Below, in pieces: positions 33,029 through 40,471 of a stretch of 64,000 nucleotides of DNA. The notes under the pieces are model-generated. The model was not told the DNA's origin and ran no database searches. It saw only the letters and a program-made list of their open reading frames with translations. The position numbers and the translations under genes were made by a program. Numbering within the stretch: the stretch's first letter is position 1; each line of letters starts with the position of its first letter. This DNA comes from Treponema_I sp045616125 (GTDB taxonomy: Bacteria; Spirochaetota; Spirochaetia; Treponematales; Treponemataceae): positions 44,309-108,308 of the forward strand of contig JAZLGC010000092.1 of NCBI GenBank assembly GCA_045616125.1. The letters run 5' to 3'.

Positions 33029-34825
33029 ATGACAGCTAACGAATTACGTTCCAAATACATCGCATTTTTCAAAAGCAAAAACCATGCTGAGATTTCAGGT
33101 CAGTCTCTGATTCCTGAAAATGACCCATCTGTTCTCTTTACTACTGCCGGTATGCACCCACTGGTTCCCTACCTGCTTGGTGAAAAACATCCTGCCGGTA
33201 CCCGTCTTACTGACTACCAGAAATGTGTACGCACCGGCGATATCGATGAAGTAGGAGATCCTTCACACCTTACCTGTTTTGAAATGCTGGGAAACTGGTC
33301 TTTGGGAGACTACTTCAAGAAAGAATCAATTGCATTCAGCTACGAATTCCTGACCAGCAAAGAATGGCTGGGTCTGGATCCCAAAATGATTTCCGTTACC
33401 GTATTTGCCGGTGACGAATCAGCTCCACGAGACGAAGAAGCTGCCGGTTACTGGAAAGAAAACGGCATGCCTGAAGATAAAATTGCCTACCTGCCAAAAG
33501 AAGACAACTGGTGGGCAGCAGGTCCAACCGGCCCATGCGGTCCTGATACCGAAATTTTCTACTGGGTTGGCGAAGGTGTTCCACCCGTTGGTTCCAACAA
33601 AGGTACCGACAGCGCAAACTGGATGGAAATCTGGAACAACGTATTCATGGAATACAACCGCATTGATGAAAAAACTCTGGTAAAACTGCCTAAACAGAAC
33701 GTAGATACCGGTATGGGTCTTGAACGCACCAACTGTATTCTGCAGGGCAAAAACAGCGTATACCTGACTGAAGTTTTCCAGCCTATCATTGCCAAGATTG
33801 AAGAACTGTCGGGCTACAAATACGGCACCGATGACGCAAAAGATGCTTCAGTACGTATCATTGCCGACCACAGCCGCTCATCAGTATTCATTCTGGGTGA
33901 CCAGAAAGGTGTTACACCTTCAAACGTTGGCGCTGGCTACGTTCTCCGCCGCCTGATCCGCCGCGCAGTACGCCACGGTATGAAACTGGGTATCGACAAA
34001 GACTTCCTGGCTCCTATTGCAGAAACCGTTATTGCAAACTTCAAGATTGCTTATCCTGAACTGGAAGAAAACGCAGAAAAAGTATTCAAGGAACTGACTG
34101 CAGAAGAGCACAAATTCCGCGATACCCTGCGCAAAGGTGAACTGGAATTCCAGAAACTGCTGCCTAACCTGATGAAGAACCCTAAAAAAGAAATCAGCGG
34201 TAAAGTTGCTTTCCGTCTGTATGATACGTTCGGGTTCCCACTGGAACTGACTCAGGAACTGGGTGCAGAAAACGGATTTACCGTTGATATCGAAGGATTC
34301 AAGGAAGCTGAACGCAAGCACCAGGAAGCTTCAAAGACTCTGGACGCCGGAAAAGCTAAAGGTGGTATTGCTGAACAGAGCGAAACCGCTACCAAGTACC
34401 ACACTGCAACTCACCTACTGCAGCAGGCTCTGGTAAATATCCTTGGTCCGCAGGTTGCCCAGAAAGGTTCAAACATCAACGATGAACGCATGCGCTTTGA
34501 CTTTACCTTTGAACGCCCAATGACCAAAGAAGAGATTGCACAGGCAGAAGAAATCGTTAACCAGCAGATTCAGGCTGACCTTCCTGTTACCATGGAAGTA
34601 ATGAGCCTTGAAAAAGCAAAAGAAGAAGGCGCCCGCGCACTCTTTACCAATAAATACGGCGAAGACGTAAAAGTATATACCATCGGTACCAAAGACAACT
34701 GGTTCAGCAAGGAAGTTTGCGGTGGACCACACGTTGAACACACCGGTGTCATCGGTAAGTTCAAGATTGTAAAAGAACAGTCTTCTTCTGCCGGCGTACG
34801 TCGTATCAAAGCAGTTATTGAATAA
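33029..34825 (+). CDS. alaS: Alanyl-tRNA synthetase, short spirochaetal form
   Basis: AlaRS charges tRNA-Ala. The class II catalytic core (ELRSKYIAFFKSKNH, CVRTGDIDEVGDPSHLTCFE, GPTGPCGPDTEIFY, GMGLERTNCIL) and tRNA-recognition domain are present. The editing domain follows, with the zinc motif HTATHLLQQAL near 474 and CGGPHVEHTG near 570. The protein ends at residue 598 (SSAGVRRIKAVIE), so the DHHA1/C-Ala domain of the usual 850-880-residue enzyme is absent. A short form is known in spirochaetes, so this is natural rather than truncated by mutation. The ATG at 33029 is chosen because family homology starts there. Confidence 0.95.
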   Translation: MTANELRSKYIAFFKSKNHAEISGQSLIPENDPSVLFTTAGMHPLVPYLLGEKHPAGTRLTDYQKCVRTGDIDEVGDPSHLTCFEMLGNWSLGDYFKKESIAFSYEFLTSKEWLGLDPKMISVTVFAGDESAPRDEEAAGYWKENGMPEDKIAYLPKEDNWWAAGPTGPCGPDTEIFYWVGEGVPPVGSNKGTDSANWMEIWNNVFMEYNRIDEKTLVKLPKQNVDTGMGLERTNCILQGKNSVYLTEVFQPIIAKIEELSGYKYGTDDAKDASVRIIADHSRSSVFILGDQKGVTPSNVGAGYVLRRLIRRAVRHGMKLGIDKDFLAPIAETVIANFKIAYPELEENAEKVFKELTAEEHKFRDTLRKGELEFQKLLPNLMKNPKKEISGKVAFRLYDTFGFPLELTQELGAENGFTVDIEGFKEAERKHQEASKTLDAGKAKGGIAEQSETATKYHTATHLLQQALVNILGPQVAQKGSNINDERMRFDFTFERPMTKEEIAQAEEIVNQQIQADLPVTMEVMSLEKAKEEGARALFTNKYGEDVKVYTIGTKDNWFSKEVCGGPHVEHTGVIGKFKIVKEQSSSAGVRRIKAVIE

Positions 34826-34855
34826 AAAACTGTAACAAAATCTCCAGACGATTGT

Positions 34856-34895
34856 TATACTCTCAAGACAGTGTTGCTTAATGCCCTGTCTTGAG
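34856..34895 (+). promoter_or_regulatory. -10 box followed by perfect 10-bp hairpin upstream of the chaperone gene
   Basis: TATACT (34856-34861) abuts CTCAAGACAG (34862-34871), which pairs perfectly with CTGTCTTGAG (34886-34895). The dyad could be an operator over the start site or a 5' mRNA stem. There is no T-run, so it is not an intrinsic terminator of alaS. Confidence 0.45.
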
Positions 34896-34929
34896 AAAAC
34901 ATCATAATAAAAAACTGAGGAAGAATTTC

Positions 34930-36015
34930 ATGAAGAAACGTCTCGTTACTCTTTGTGTCATGGCTCTTGTTGCCACAACCTTATTTGCCCAGGCAGATTT
35001 ACAGCCGCTGGTAACCATTAAACTGAACAGAACAGAGTCAATTACTCTTAAAAACCTGAAAGCTCGCGTTGCTGTTTATCAGAAACAGACCGGACTCACC
35101 TCCTTTACCGTTGATCAGAAAAAAGAAATTCTTGACTCCCTTATTAACGAAAAACTGATACTGCAGGCTGCAACCAAAGCCGGGCTTACCCTTACTGATA
35201 CTCAGGTAAACGAACTGTATATTTCCAGCCTTTCTCAGATGGTTGGACAGACAGTTACTGAAGCTCAGTTTGCTTCAATAGTACGGGAACAGTACAACCT
35301 TTCATTGGAAGAGTTCTTTCAGCAGCAACTTGCCATGTCTGTAGCTGAATACAAATCACATCTGAAAACACAGTACATTGCCCAGCAGTTTGTACTTGTC
35401 CAGTGCCAGAATGAACTGGAAAAAATAGCCGCAACGGATTCAGAAGTACGCAATTACTACGAAATGAACAAAGCTTCCTTCTATCAGACAGATATTCTTA
35501 AAATGTTCCTGATGGTTGCTCCTAAAGGCGATAATCCTGCAGCAGCCCGACAGTTACTGTATACCCAGTATGAAGGCGTTAAAAACGGAACCATCACCAT
35601 TGACCAGCTGCGTGTAAAAGTAAGTGCCGACCCTGTTTCCATGCAGGCCGGAGATATGTATGTAAGCAAGAATAATACTGCTGCCCAGCAGCTTGGTCTT
35701 TCGTATAACGATCTTCTTGCCCTTTTTGAAAATGCCAATGGGTATGTTTCTGACTTTAATGAAACTCAAACTGACTATCAGTTCTATATCATCCAGAACA
35801 AATATGACGGTAAAATTCTGACGCTGAGTGATGTAGTACAGCCAGACTCTAACGTAACTGTGTATGAACTGATTCGCAGTCAACTGACTGCACAGAAGCA
35901 GAACAACTATTTTACCAACGTTGTTTCTGAAGTTACTGCTTCACTGCGTACTCCTGAAAACTTTCAGATGCTGAAAACAGGCGATGCACTGAACAAACTG
36001 CTTGAAAACTGGTAA
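34930..36015 (+). CDS. Exported SurA/PrsA-like chaperone (SurA_N-type)
   Basis: A 361-residue periplasmic protein with a signal peptide (MKKRLVTLCVMALVATTLFAQ). The N-terminal region has VDQKKEILDSLINEKLILQA and repeated helices typical of SurA N-terminal/trigger-factor-like chaperones. A degenerate parvulin-like segment follows at about 195-310. No complete PPIase signature is visible, so a pure chaperone role in folding outer-membrane or periplasmic proteins is likely. The ATG at 34930 has GAGGAAG upstream; the 13-codon extension disrupts the signal peptide. nusB follows after 26 bases. Confidence 0.75.
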   Translation: MKKRLVTLCVMALVATTLFAQADLQPLVTIKLNRTESITLKNLKARVAVYQKQTGLTSFTVDQKKEILDSLINEKLILQAATKAGLTLTDTQVNELYISSLSQMVGQTVTEAQFASIVREQYNLSLEEFFQQQLAMSVAEYKSHLKTQYIAQQFVLVQCQNELEKIAATDSEVRNYYEMNKASFYQTDILKMFLMVAPKGDNPAAARQLLYTQYEGVKNGTITIDQLRVKVSADPVSMQAGDMYVSKNNTAAQQLGLSYNDLLALFENANGYVSDFNETQTDYQFYIIQNKYDGKILTLSDVVQPDSNVTVYELIRSQLTAQKQNNYFTNVVSEVTASLRTPENFQMLKTGDALNKLLENW

Positions 36016-36041
36016 TTAACACACCAAGAGAGGATATTTCT

Positions 36042-36464
36042 GTGGCTAGACGTAAAGGAAGAATTTTAGCATTCCAGGCACTGTACTCATGGGATTTGGG
36101 ACAGATTGCAATTGATGAATTACTGGAGTTTGAGTGGGTAGACAGCGCTGTTCTGGAACGTATGGGGGACGAAGGTCTGACCTTTGCACGCCTGCTTATT
36201 ACCGGGGCAATTGAAAATATTGAAGCCATCGACAAGACCATTAAAGATCACCTGACAAACTGGGACTTTGACCGTCTGAATAAAGTAGATCTGGCAATTC
36301 TGCGCATGAGCACCTACCCTCTGATGTTCCAGAAAGATGTTCCAGCCACCATCATTATTGATGAGGCCATTGATATCTCCAAAGAATTCGGCAGTGATGA
36401 TTCGTTCAAATTCATCAATGCTGTTCTTGATAACATCAGAAAAGACACCCGCGACAATAACTGA
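36042..36464 (+). CDS. nusB: Transcription antitermination factor NusB
   Basis: NusB binds boxA RNA with S10 (NusE) and supports rRNA antitermination. The 140-residue protein has the family start ARRKGRILAFQALYSWD and the conserved helix block NKVDLAILRMSTYPLMF near residue 85. It ends with VPATIIIDEAIDISKEFGSD then DDSFKFINAVLDNI. It uses a GTG start at 36042 with AGAGAGGA upstream. It lies between the chaperone and the TPR lipoprotein in the same orientation with short gaps. Confidence 0.95.
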   Translation: MARRKGRILAFQALYSWDLGQIAIDELLEFEWVDSAVLERMGDEGLTFARLLITGAIENIEAIDKTIKDHLTNWDFDRLNKVDLAILRMSTYPLMFQKDVPATIIIDEAIDISKEFGSDDSFKFINAVLDNIRKDTRDNN

Positions 36465-36475
36465 ACGGTATAGCC

Positions 36476-38218
36476 ATGCTGATACTGAGCACTGCAGGAA
36501 AATTAAAGCATAAAGCCTCACTTTTCTCTGTGGTGCTTTTTTTTGTATTCATTACCCTATCCTGTTCAAAATCAGTAGATAAAACAACGTTTTTTCACCA
36601 GTTGGACATCATTGATTCCTGTATTGCCCAAAAACAGACAGAAGAAGCAATGAACCTGCTGAAGAAAGCCGAAAAGCAAGCTGTCAGTGAACAACAACGG
36701 TTAAGCATAATCAAGCGCTATACCCAACTGCAGGCAGACAACCGCTGTCAGGACTACCTGAAAACATCAGTAACAAAGCTTCCTGAAAGCACCGTACTTA
36801 CTGCGCTGTATACCGAAAATCTGATCAGCCGGGGGCGCTATTCAGAAGCACTACCCTATGCCCAGAAGCTAAAAAACACCCAGTATGAAAGCCTGTATGC
36901 TGAACTGCTGCTGCTTGATACCGCAGACACTGGTTCGTATTACAACAGCAACTACATCGGACTGTATGAAGAGGCATACCGTATTACCCAAGACCTGCGA
37001 TGGCTGAAAAATGCAGCCCTTCTTACTGCCCGGGATGGAGATATTCAGAAAGCAGCTGGATATACCCCACGGTTTATTACTGCTGCTGACGACCCCTATT
37101 TCTGGGCGTTACTGAACTATTACGCTGGAAAATACGGCCAGTGTACCACACTGTGTCAGATTGCTCTGGATACTGACCACCGGACAAAAGCTCAAGTGCT
37201 CCGATCAGATGCATACATTATGATGGGCGAAATTGAAGAAGCCCGTCGGTATTGGGAACAGACCATAGCACAAAGTGAACAGACTGGTACACCGGCGCCA
37301 AAAGAGATGTATAAGAATCTGGCACGGTACTATGTAAAATCCGGTAACTATGAATATGCTAAAGATACCCTGTTTTCATTGGTAACTTCATATCCGGCAT
37401 ACGCAGCAGGTCTTGCTGATTACGGCAATTTTGCACTGCTTACCCAGAATTCCGGCACCAGATACAACGAAACATCCGGCGCATTAAAGTCTAATGGAAT
37501 TGAAACCCTGGCTATGAAAAGTGCCAGCATGCTGCCTTCAATTCCTGTTTCAGATGCTATTTATCGTATAGAAACTGCACTGACCCGTAACCAGTATGAT
37601 GATGAACGGTTACTGTTATGCTATACCAGACTGCGATGGACAGAATACAACTTTTCTGAAGATAACTGCAAAAGTGATATATGGCACCTGCTGGAAGAAA
37701 ACCGTGAGAACGAAAAACAGTATACCATGCTGACACGGTTTGCCATCAGCTGGTTTCTGAGACATCATCAGGAAAATACTGCCCTATCCTTATTTGCTGA
37801 TTATTGTGCAGAAAAATATGGAACTGCAGATCTTGGTAAATACGCAACTTCCCTTGCCGACTGGGAATGCGAAACAGCAGCCTATTTTGAACTTGTTCAG
37901 AACAACGTTTCCAGTGCACAGGAATTATACGAAAACTATCTTTTTAACAGGAAAAACAGCGGAGACACCCGCATTGCATTGAATCTTGGAGCATTATATC
38001 AGGCTGTTAACCGCACCAATGATGCGCTTGCCCTGTACAGTACTGCAGCCGGACTTGAAACAAACCAGCAGCTGCTTTCTGACGTTCACTACCGTATTGC
38101 CGGTATACAAAACGAGCGCGGCGATATACGCAACGCGCTCATTTCAGTTACATACAGCCTGCAGTTGAATCCGGAAAACTACCGTGCCCGCCTGCTGTAC
38201 AATCAGTTAAAGTCTTAG
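36476..38218 (+). CDS. TPR-repeat lipoprotein
   Basis: A 580-residue lipoprotein (lipobox ITLSC, cysteine 30). The mature part is almost entirely helical repeats. Tetratricopeptide-like units are visible around residues 35-75, 230-300 (MMGEIEEARRYWEQTIAQ), 480-520 and 540-575 (GDIRNALISVTYSLQLNPEN). Such proteins usually scaffold envelope complexes; I cannot name a partner. The start at 36476 lies 11 bases after nusB and gives a coherent signal peptide. The stop overlaps the convergent groES stop by four bases. Confidence 0.75.
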   Translation: MLILSTAGKLKHKASLFSVVLFFVFITLSCSKSVDKTTFFHQLDIIDSCIAQKQTEEAMNLLKKAEKQAVSEQQRLSIIKRYTQLQADNRCQDYLKTSVTKLPESTVLTALYTENLISRGRYSEALPYAQKLKNTQYESLYAELLLLDTADTGSYYNSNYIGLYEEAYRITQDLRWLKNAALLTARDGDIQKAAGYTPRFITAADDPYFWALLNYYAGKYGQCTTLCQIALDTDHRTKAQVLRSDAYIMMGEIEEARRYWEQTIAQSEQTGTPAPKEMYKNLARYYVKSGNYEYAKDTLFSLVTSYPAYAAGLADYGNFALLTQNSGTRYNETSGALKSNGIETLAMKSASMLPSIPVSDAIYRIETALTRNQYDDERLLLCYTRLRWTEYNFSEDNCKSDIWHLLEENRENEKQYTMLTRFAISWFLRHHQENTALSLFADYCAEKYGTADLGKYATSLADWECETAAYFELVQNNVSSAQELYENYLFNRKNSGDTRIALNLGALYQAVNRTNDALALYSTAAGLETNQQLLSDVHYRIAGIQNERGDIRNALISVTYSLQLNPENYRARLLYNQLKS

Positions 38219-38487
38219 CCGATAATGGCGATTACATCCTGAGCTTTCAGGATCAGATGATCTTCACCATCAATTTTTACATTGGTTCCTGCATATTTGT
38301 CGTACATTACACGGCTACCAACGGTAATCAGACTAGAAATTTTTTCGTTGTCATCACCAACTGCAACTACAGTTGCAACCTGAGTTTTTTCCTGTGCAGT
38401 ATCTGGAATGATAATTCCACTGGCAGTTTTTGATTCAGTTTTTTCGGTTTTTACCAGAACTCTGTCACCTAATGGACGTACGGTCAT
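38215..38487 (-). CDS. groES: Co-chaperonin GroES
   Basis: A 90-residue GroES with VRPLGDRVLVKTEKTESKTA, the mobile loop region SGIIIPDTAQEK, and the C-terminal ILKAQDVIAIIG. It caps GroEL during protein folding. The ATG at 38487 has AGGAGA upstream; the longer frame to 38532 is not used. groEL is not next to it, which also occurs in other treponemes. I see no CIRCE element (TTAGCACTC...GAGTGCTAA) upstream; other palindromes occupy that region. Confidence 0.95.
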   Translation of the reverse strand: MTVRPLGDRVLVKTEKTESKTASGIIIPDTAQEKTQVATVVAVGDDNEKISSLITVGSRVMYDKYAGTNVKIDGEDHLILKAQDVIAIIG

Positions 38488-38544
38488 GTTATATCTCCTA
38501 TATTGAGTCAAATTGACCCACCTCACCTTCAAAAAAAAGACAGT

Positions 38545-38600
38545 GTGTCAAAATGAAACATTTCATTCTGTATGTACAGAATATACTAACAAAATGACAC
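38545..38600. promoter_or_regulatory. Palindrome-rich control region between groES and the sigma factor gene
   Basis: GTGTCA (38545-38550) and TGACAC (38595-38600) flank AATGAAA-CA-TTTCATT and the perfect ATTCTGTA-TG-TACAGAAT (38565-38582). A plus-strand TATACT sits at 38582-38587. These may be binding sites controlling groES or the sigma gene; no known operator matches. Confidence 0.45.
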
Positions 38601-38706
38601 GACCGGCAACAAAAAAAGATAAAAAACCTGTTATTTTCTACAGGATTTTACTCCCAACTGCCTGATAAACAGGTATTTTTACTCAATTTTCTAATTTTCA
38701 AAAAGT

Positions 38707-38722
38707 TGGCACGATTATTGCA
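38707..38722 (+). promoter_or_regulatory. Sigma-54 promoter of the sigma-70-family gene
   Basis: TGGCAC-GATTA-TTGCA matches the sigma-54 consensus TGGCAC-N5-TTGCW at every defined position, with GG and GC at the right -24/-12 spacing. It lies about 40 bases before the ATG at 38764, on the coding strand, and a good Shine-Dalgarno follows (AAGGAG). Confidence 0.8.
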
Positions 38723-38763
38723 AGTACTTTTATGTAACATATTTCATTTATAAGGAGTTACAC

Positions 38764-39606
38764 ATGACAAACGACGATGCAGTATTAGCAATGTACTTAA
38801 AAGATATTAATAAAATTCCACTTCTTTCTCGCGAGGAAGAAAACGAACTGGCTCTTAAAGCTAAAAACGGCGACACCGCAGCAAAGAACAAGATTGTAAA
38901 TGCAAATCTTCGTTTTGTTGTTTCTGTTGCAAAAAAATATCAGAACCACGGTCTGGAACTTACTGACCTTATCAGTGAAGGTAACATCGGGCTTCTGACA
39001 GCCATTGACCGCTTTGACGTTGAAAAAGGATATCACTTTATTTCATACGCCGTATGGTGGATCCGTCAGAGCATTCTTAAGGCAATCTGCGAAAAATCAC
39101 GCATGATCCGCCTGCCACTGAACCGTGCCAATGAACTGGTTCAGATTGAAAAAGCACGAAAAGCTGTTACCGGAAACAAAACAGAAGAAGCAGAAATCAT
39201 GGAAATTGCAGAGAACCTGAATATGGATGCAGATCATGTACGTGATCTTCTGGCAATCAGCCGTGACATGGTTTCTCTTGATGCAACCGTACGCCCGGGG
39301 GAAGCAGACAGTGCAACATTAGGAGATTTCCTTGAAGATGATTCACTGGGCAATCCTGAAGCTATGGCCATTGAAGAAAACATGATCAGCGATATTGATG
39401 CAGTGCTGAATACTCTTACCCAGAAAGAAGCACAGGTTCTGCGCTACCGTTTCGGACTTGACGGACAGGAAAGCATGTCACTGAAAGAAGTTGGTGATAT
39501 TTTTAACCTGACCAAAGAAAGAATCCGCCAGATTGAGAAGAAAGCCATCAAACGGATGCAGCACCCTACCCGTGCAGCCCGTCTGGAAGCATACGTCGCC
39601 GCATAA
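38764..39606 (+). CDS. Sigma-70-family RNA polymerase sigma factor (group 2/RpoS-like size)
   Basis: A 280-residue sigma factor lacking the large region 1.1/non-conserved insert of primary RpoD. Region 1.2 is VLAMYLKDINKIPLLSREEE. Region 2 is ANLRFVVSVAKKYQNHGLEL to SYAVWWIRQSILKAI, with -10 recognition and melting. Region 3 is EAEIMEIAENLNMDADHVRD. Region 4.2 is SLKEVGDIFNLTKERIRQIE. It directs RNA polymerase to sigma-70-type promoters. The sigma-54 promoter upstream implies an RpoN-to-RpoS-like cascade. The last residues and stop codon lie in a repeat (39593-39612) that recurs downstream, so the native C-terminus may have been replaced. Confidence 0.92.
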   Translation: MTNDDAVLAMYLKDINKIPLLSREEENELALKAKNGDTAAKNKIVNANLRFVVSVAKKYQNHGLELTDLISEGNIGLLTAIDRFDVEKGYHFISYAVWWIRQSILKAICEKSRMIRLPLNRANELVQIEKARKAVTGNKTEEAEIMEIAENLNMDADHVRDLLAISRDMVSLDATVRPGEADSATLGDFLEDDSLGNPEAMAIEENMISDIDAVLNTLTQKEAQVLRYRFGLDGQESMSLKEVGDIFNLTKERIRQIEKKAIKRMQHPTRAARLEAYVAA

Positions 39607-39759
39607 CGGCGCCGGGCTCATAGCGGAAATTATTGAACAGCGTCGTCCTGCGGCGACGGGAGAGTATGTGGCTGCTTGAGCAGCCACATGCTCATAGCGG
39701 AAATTATTGAATAGCGTCGTCCTGCGGCGACGGGAGAGTACGTCGCCGCATAACGGCGC
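39593..39759. repeat. Modular repeat block with hairpins overlapping the sigma factor 3' end
   Basis: A 20-base element (starts ACGTCGCCGC, ends CGGCGC) occurs at 39593-39612 and 39740-39759. Inside it a 51-base unit occurs at 39616-39666 and 39690-39740, with one difference. A hairpin GTGGCTGC-TTGA-GCAGCCAC (39668-39687) sits in the middle. The 51-base unit itself contains CGTCG...CGACG. The block is thus symmetrical: A, B, hairpin, B, A. It fills the gap before the HAD gene. Confidence 0.9.
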
Positions 39760-39790
39760 TGCATAAACTTGAATCGCAGGGCGATGGTCT

Positions 39791-39798
39791 GATACTAT
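39791..39798 (+). promoter_or_regulatory. -10 box predicting a leaderless mRNA for the HAD gene
   Basis: GATACTAT lies just before the ATG at 39806. Read as GATACT or TACTAT, it predicts a start one to three bases before the ATG. There is no Shine-Dalgarno. Confidence 0.4.
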
Positions 39799-39805
39799 CT
39801 GTGTC

Positions 39806-40471
39806 ATGAACATCGCCTGTATTTTTGATATGGACGGACTTCTTTTTGGAACTGAAGAATTGTGCCGATCCATCTGGATAACCCTGTGCGCTGAAAATGG
39901 CGTTACCTGTACCCCGGAACAGTATGCCCGCTGTATCGGACATAACGAAAAAGACGTTATTGCCATTCTTAAGGAAATGTACGGCGAATCATTTCCCTGC
40001 GAAAACTTTTTTATCCTTGTGCGGCAGAGAATGGTCCAGCATTTTGACACTTACGGAACCCCTGATAAATCAGGTATCCGGCCCCTGTTTGATTTTCTGA
40101 AATCCTATAACGTTCCATTTTCCCTTGCCACCAGCAATAACGAATCCCATGCCCGCGACATGATCCGCCGCTCAGGACTGAAACCTTATTTTGATGCGTA
40201 TGCATTTGGAACTGAAGTTCCCCACGGAAAGCCTGAACCAGACATTTTCCTGATGGCAGCAAAGCGGCTGAACACGCCACCGGAACATTGTGTTGTTTTT
40301 GAAGACAGTCCTGCAGGACTGGAAGCTGCACGCCGGGCCGGCATGATGAGTGTCTATGTACCGGATCTGGCAGTGGTGCCACCGGAAGTACTGGCACAGG
40401 TAACCTGGAAATGCGACACTCTGGATAAAGCCATAGAGCCGCTATCAAAACTGCTCAACGACGGACGTTAA
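39806..40471 (+). CDS. HAD-superfamily phosphatase, beta-phosphoglucomutase-like
   Basis: A 221-residue HAD-IA hydrolase. Motif I is IFDMDGLL (nucleophile and acid aspartates), motif II is SLATSNNESH, motif III is the lysine in GKPEPDIFLMAA, and motif IV is VFEDSPAGLEAARRAGM. The helical cap after motif I resembles beta-phosphoglucomutase and small sugar-phosphate phosphatases. Sequence alone does not choose between mutase and phosphatase. The 3' end overlaps convergent recG by 17 bases. Confidence 0.88.
   Translation: MNIACIFDMDGLLFGTEELCRSIWITLCAENGVTCTPEQYARCIGHNEKDVIAILKEMYGESFPCENFFILVRQRMVQHFDTYGTPDKSGIRPLFDFLKSYNVPFSLATSNNESHARDMIRRSGLKPYFDAYAFGTEVPHGKPEPDIFLMAAKRLNTPPEHCVVFEDSPAGLEAARRAGMMSVYVPDLAVVPPEVLAQVTWKCDTLDKAIEPLSKLLNDGR

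Noticed and set aside
38488..38763. CIRCE/HrcA heat-shock element at groES
   Set aside because: The palindromes present do not match TTAGCACTC-N9-GAGTGCTAA.
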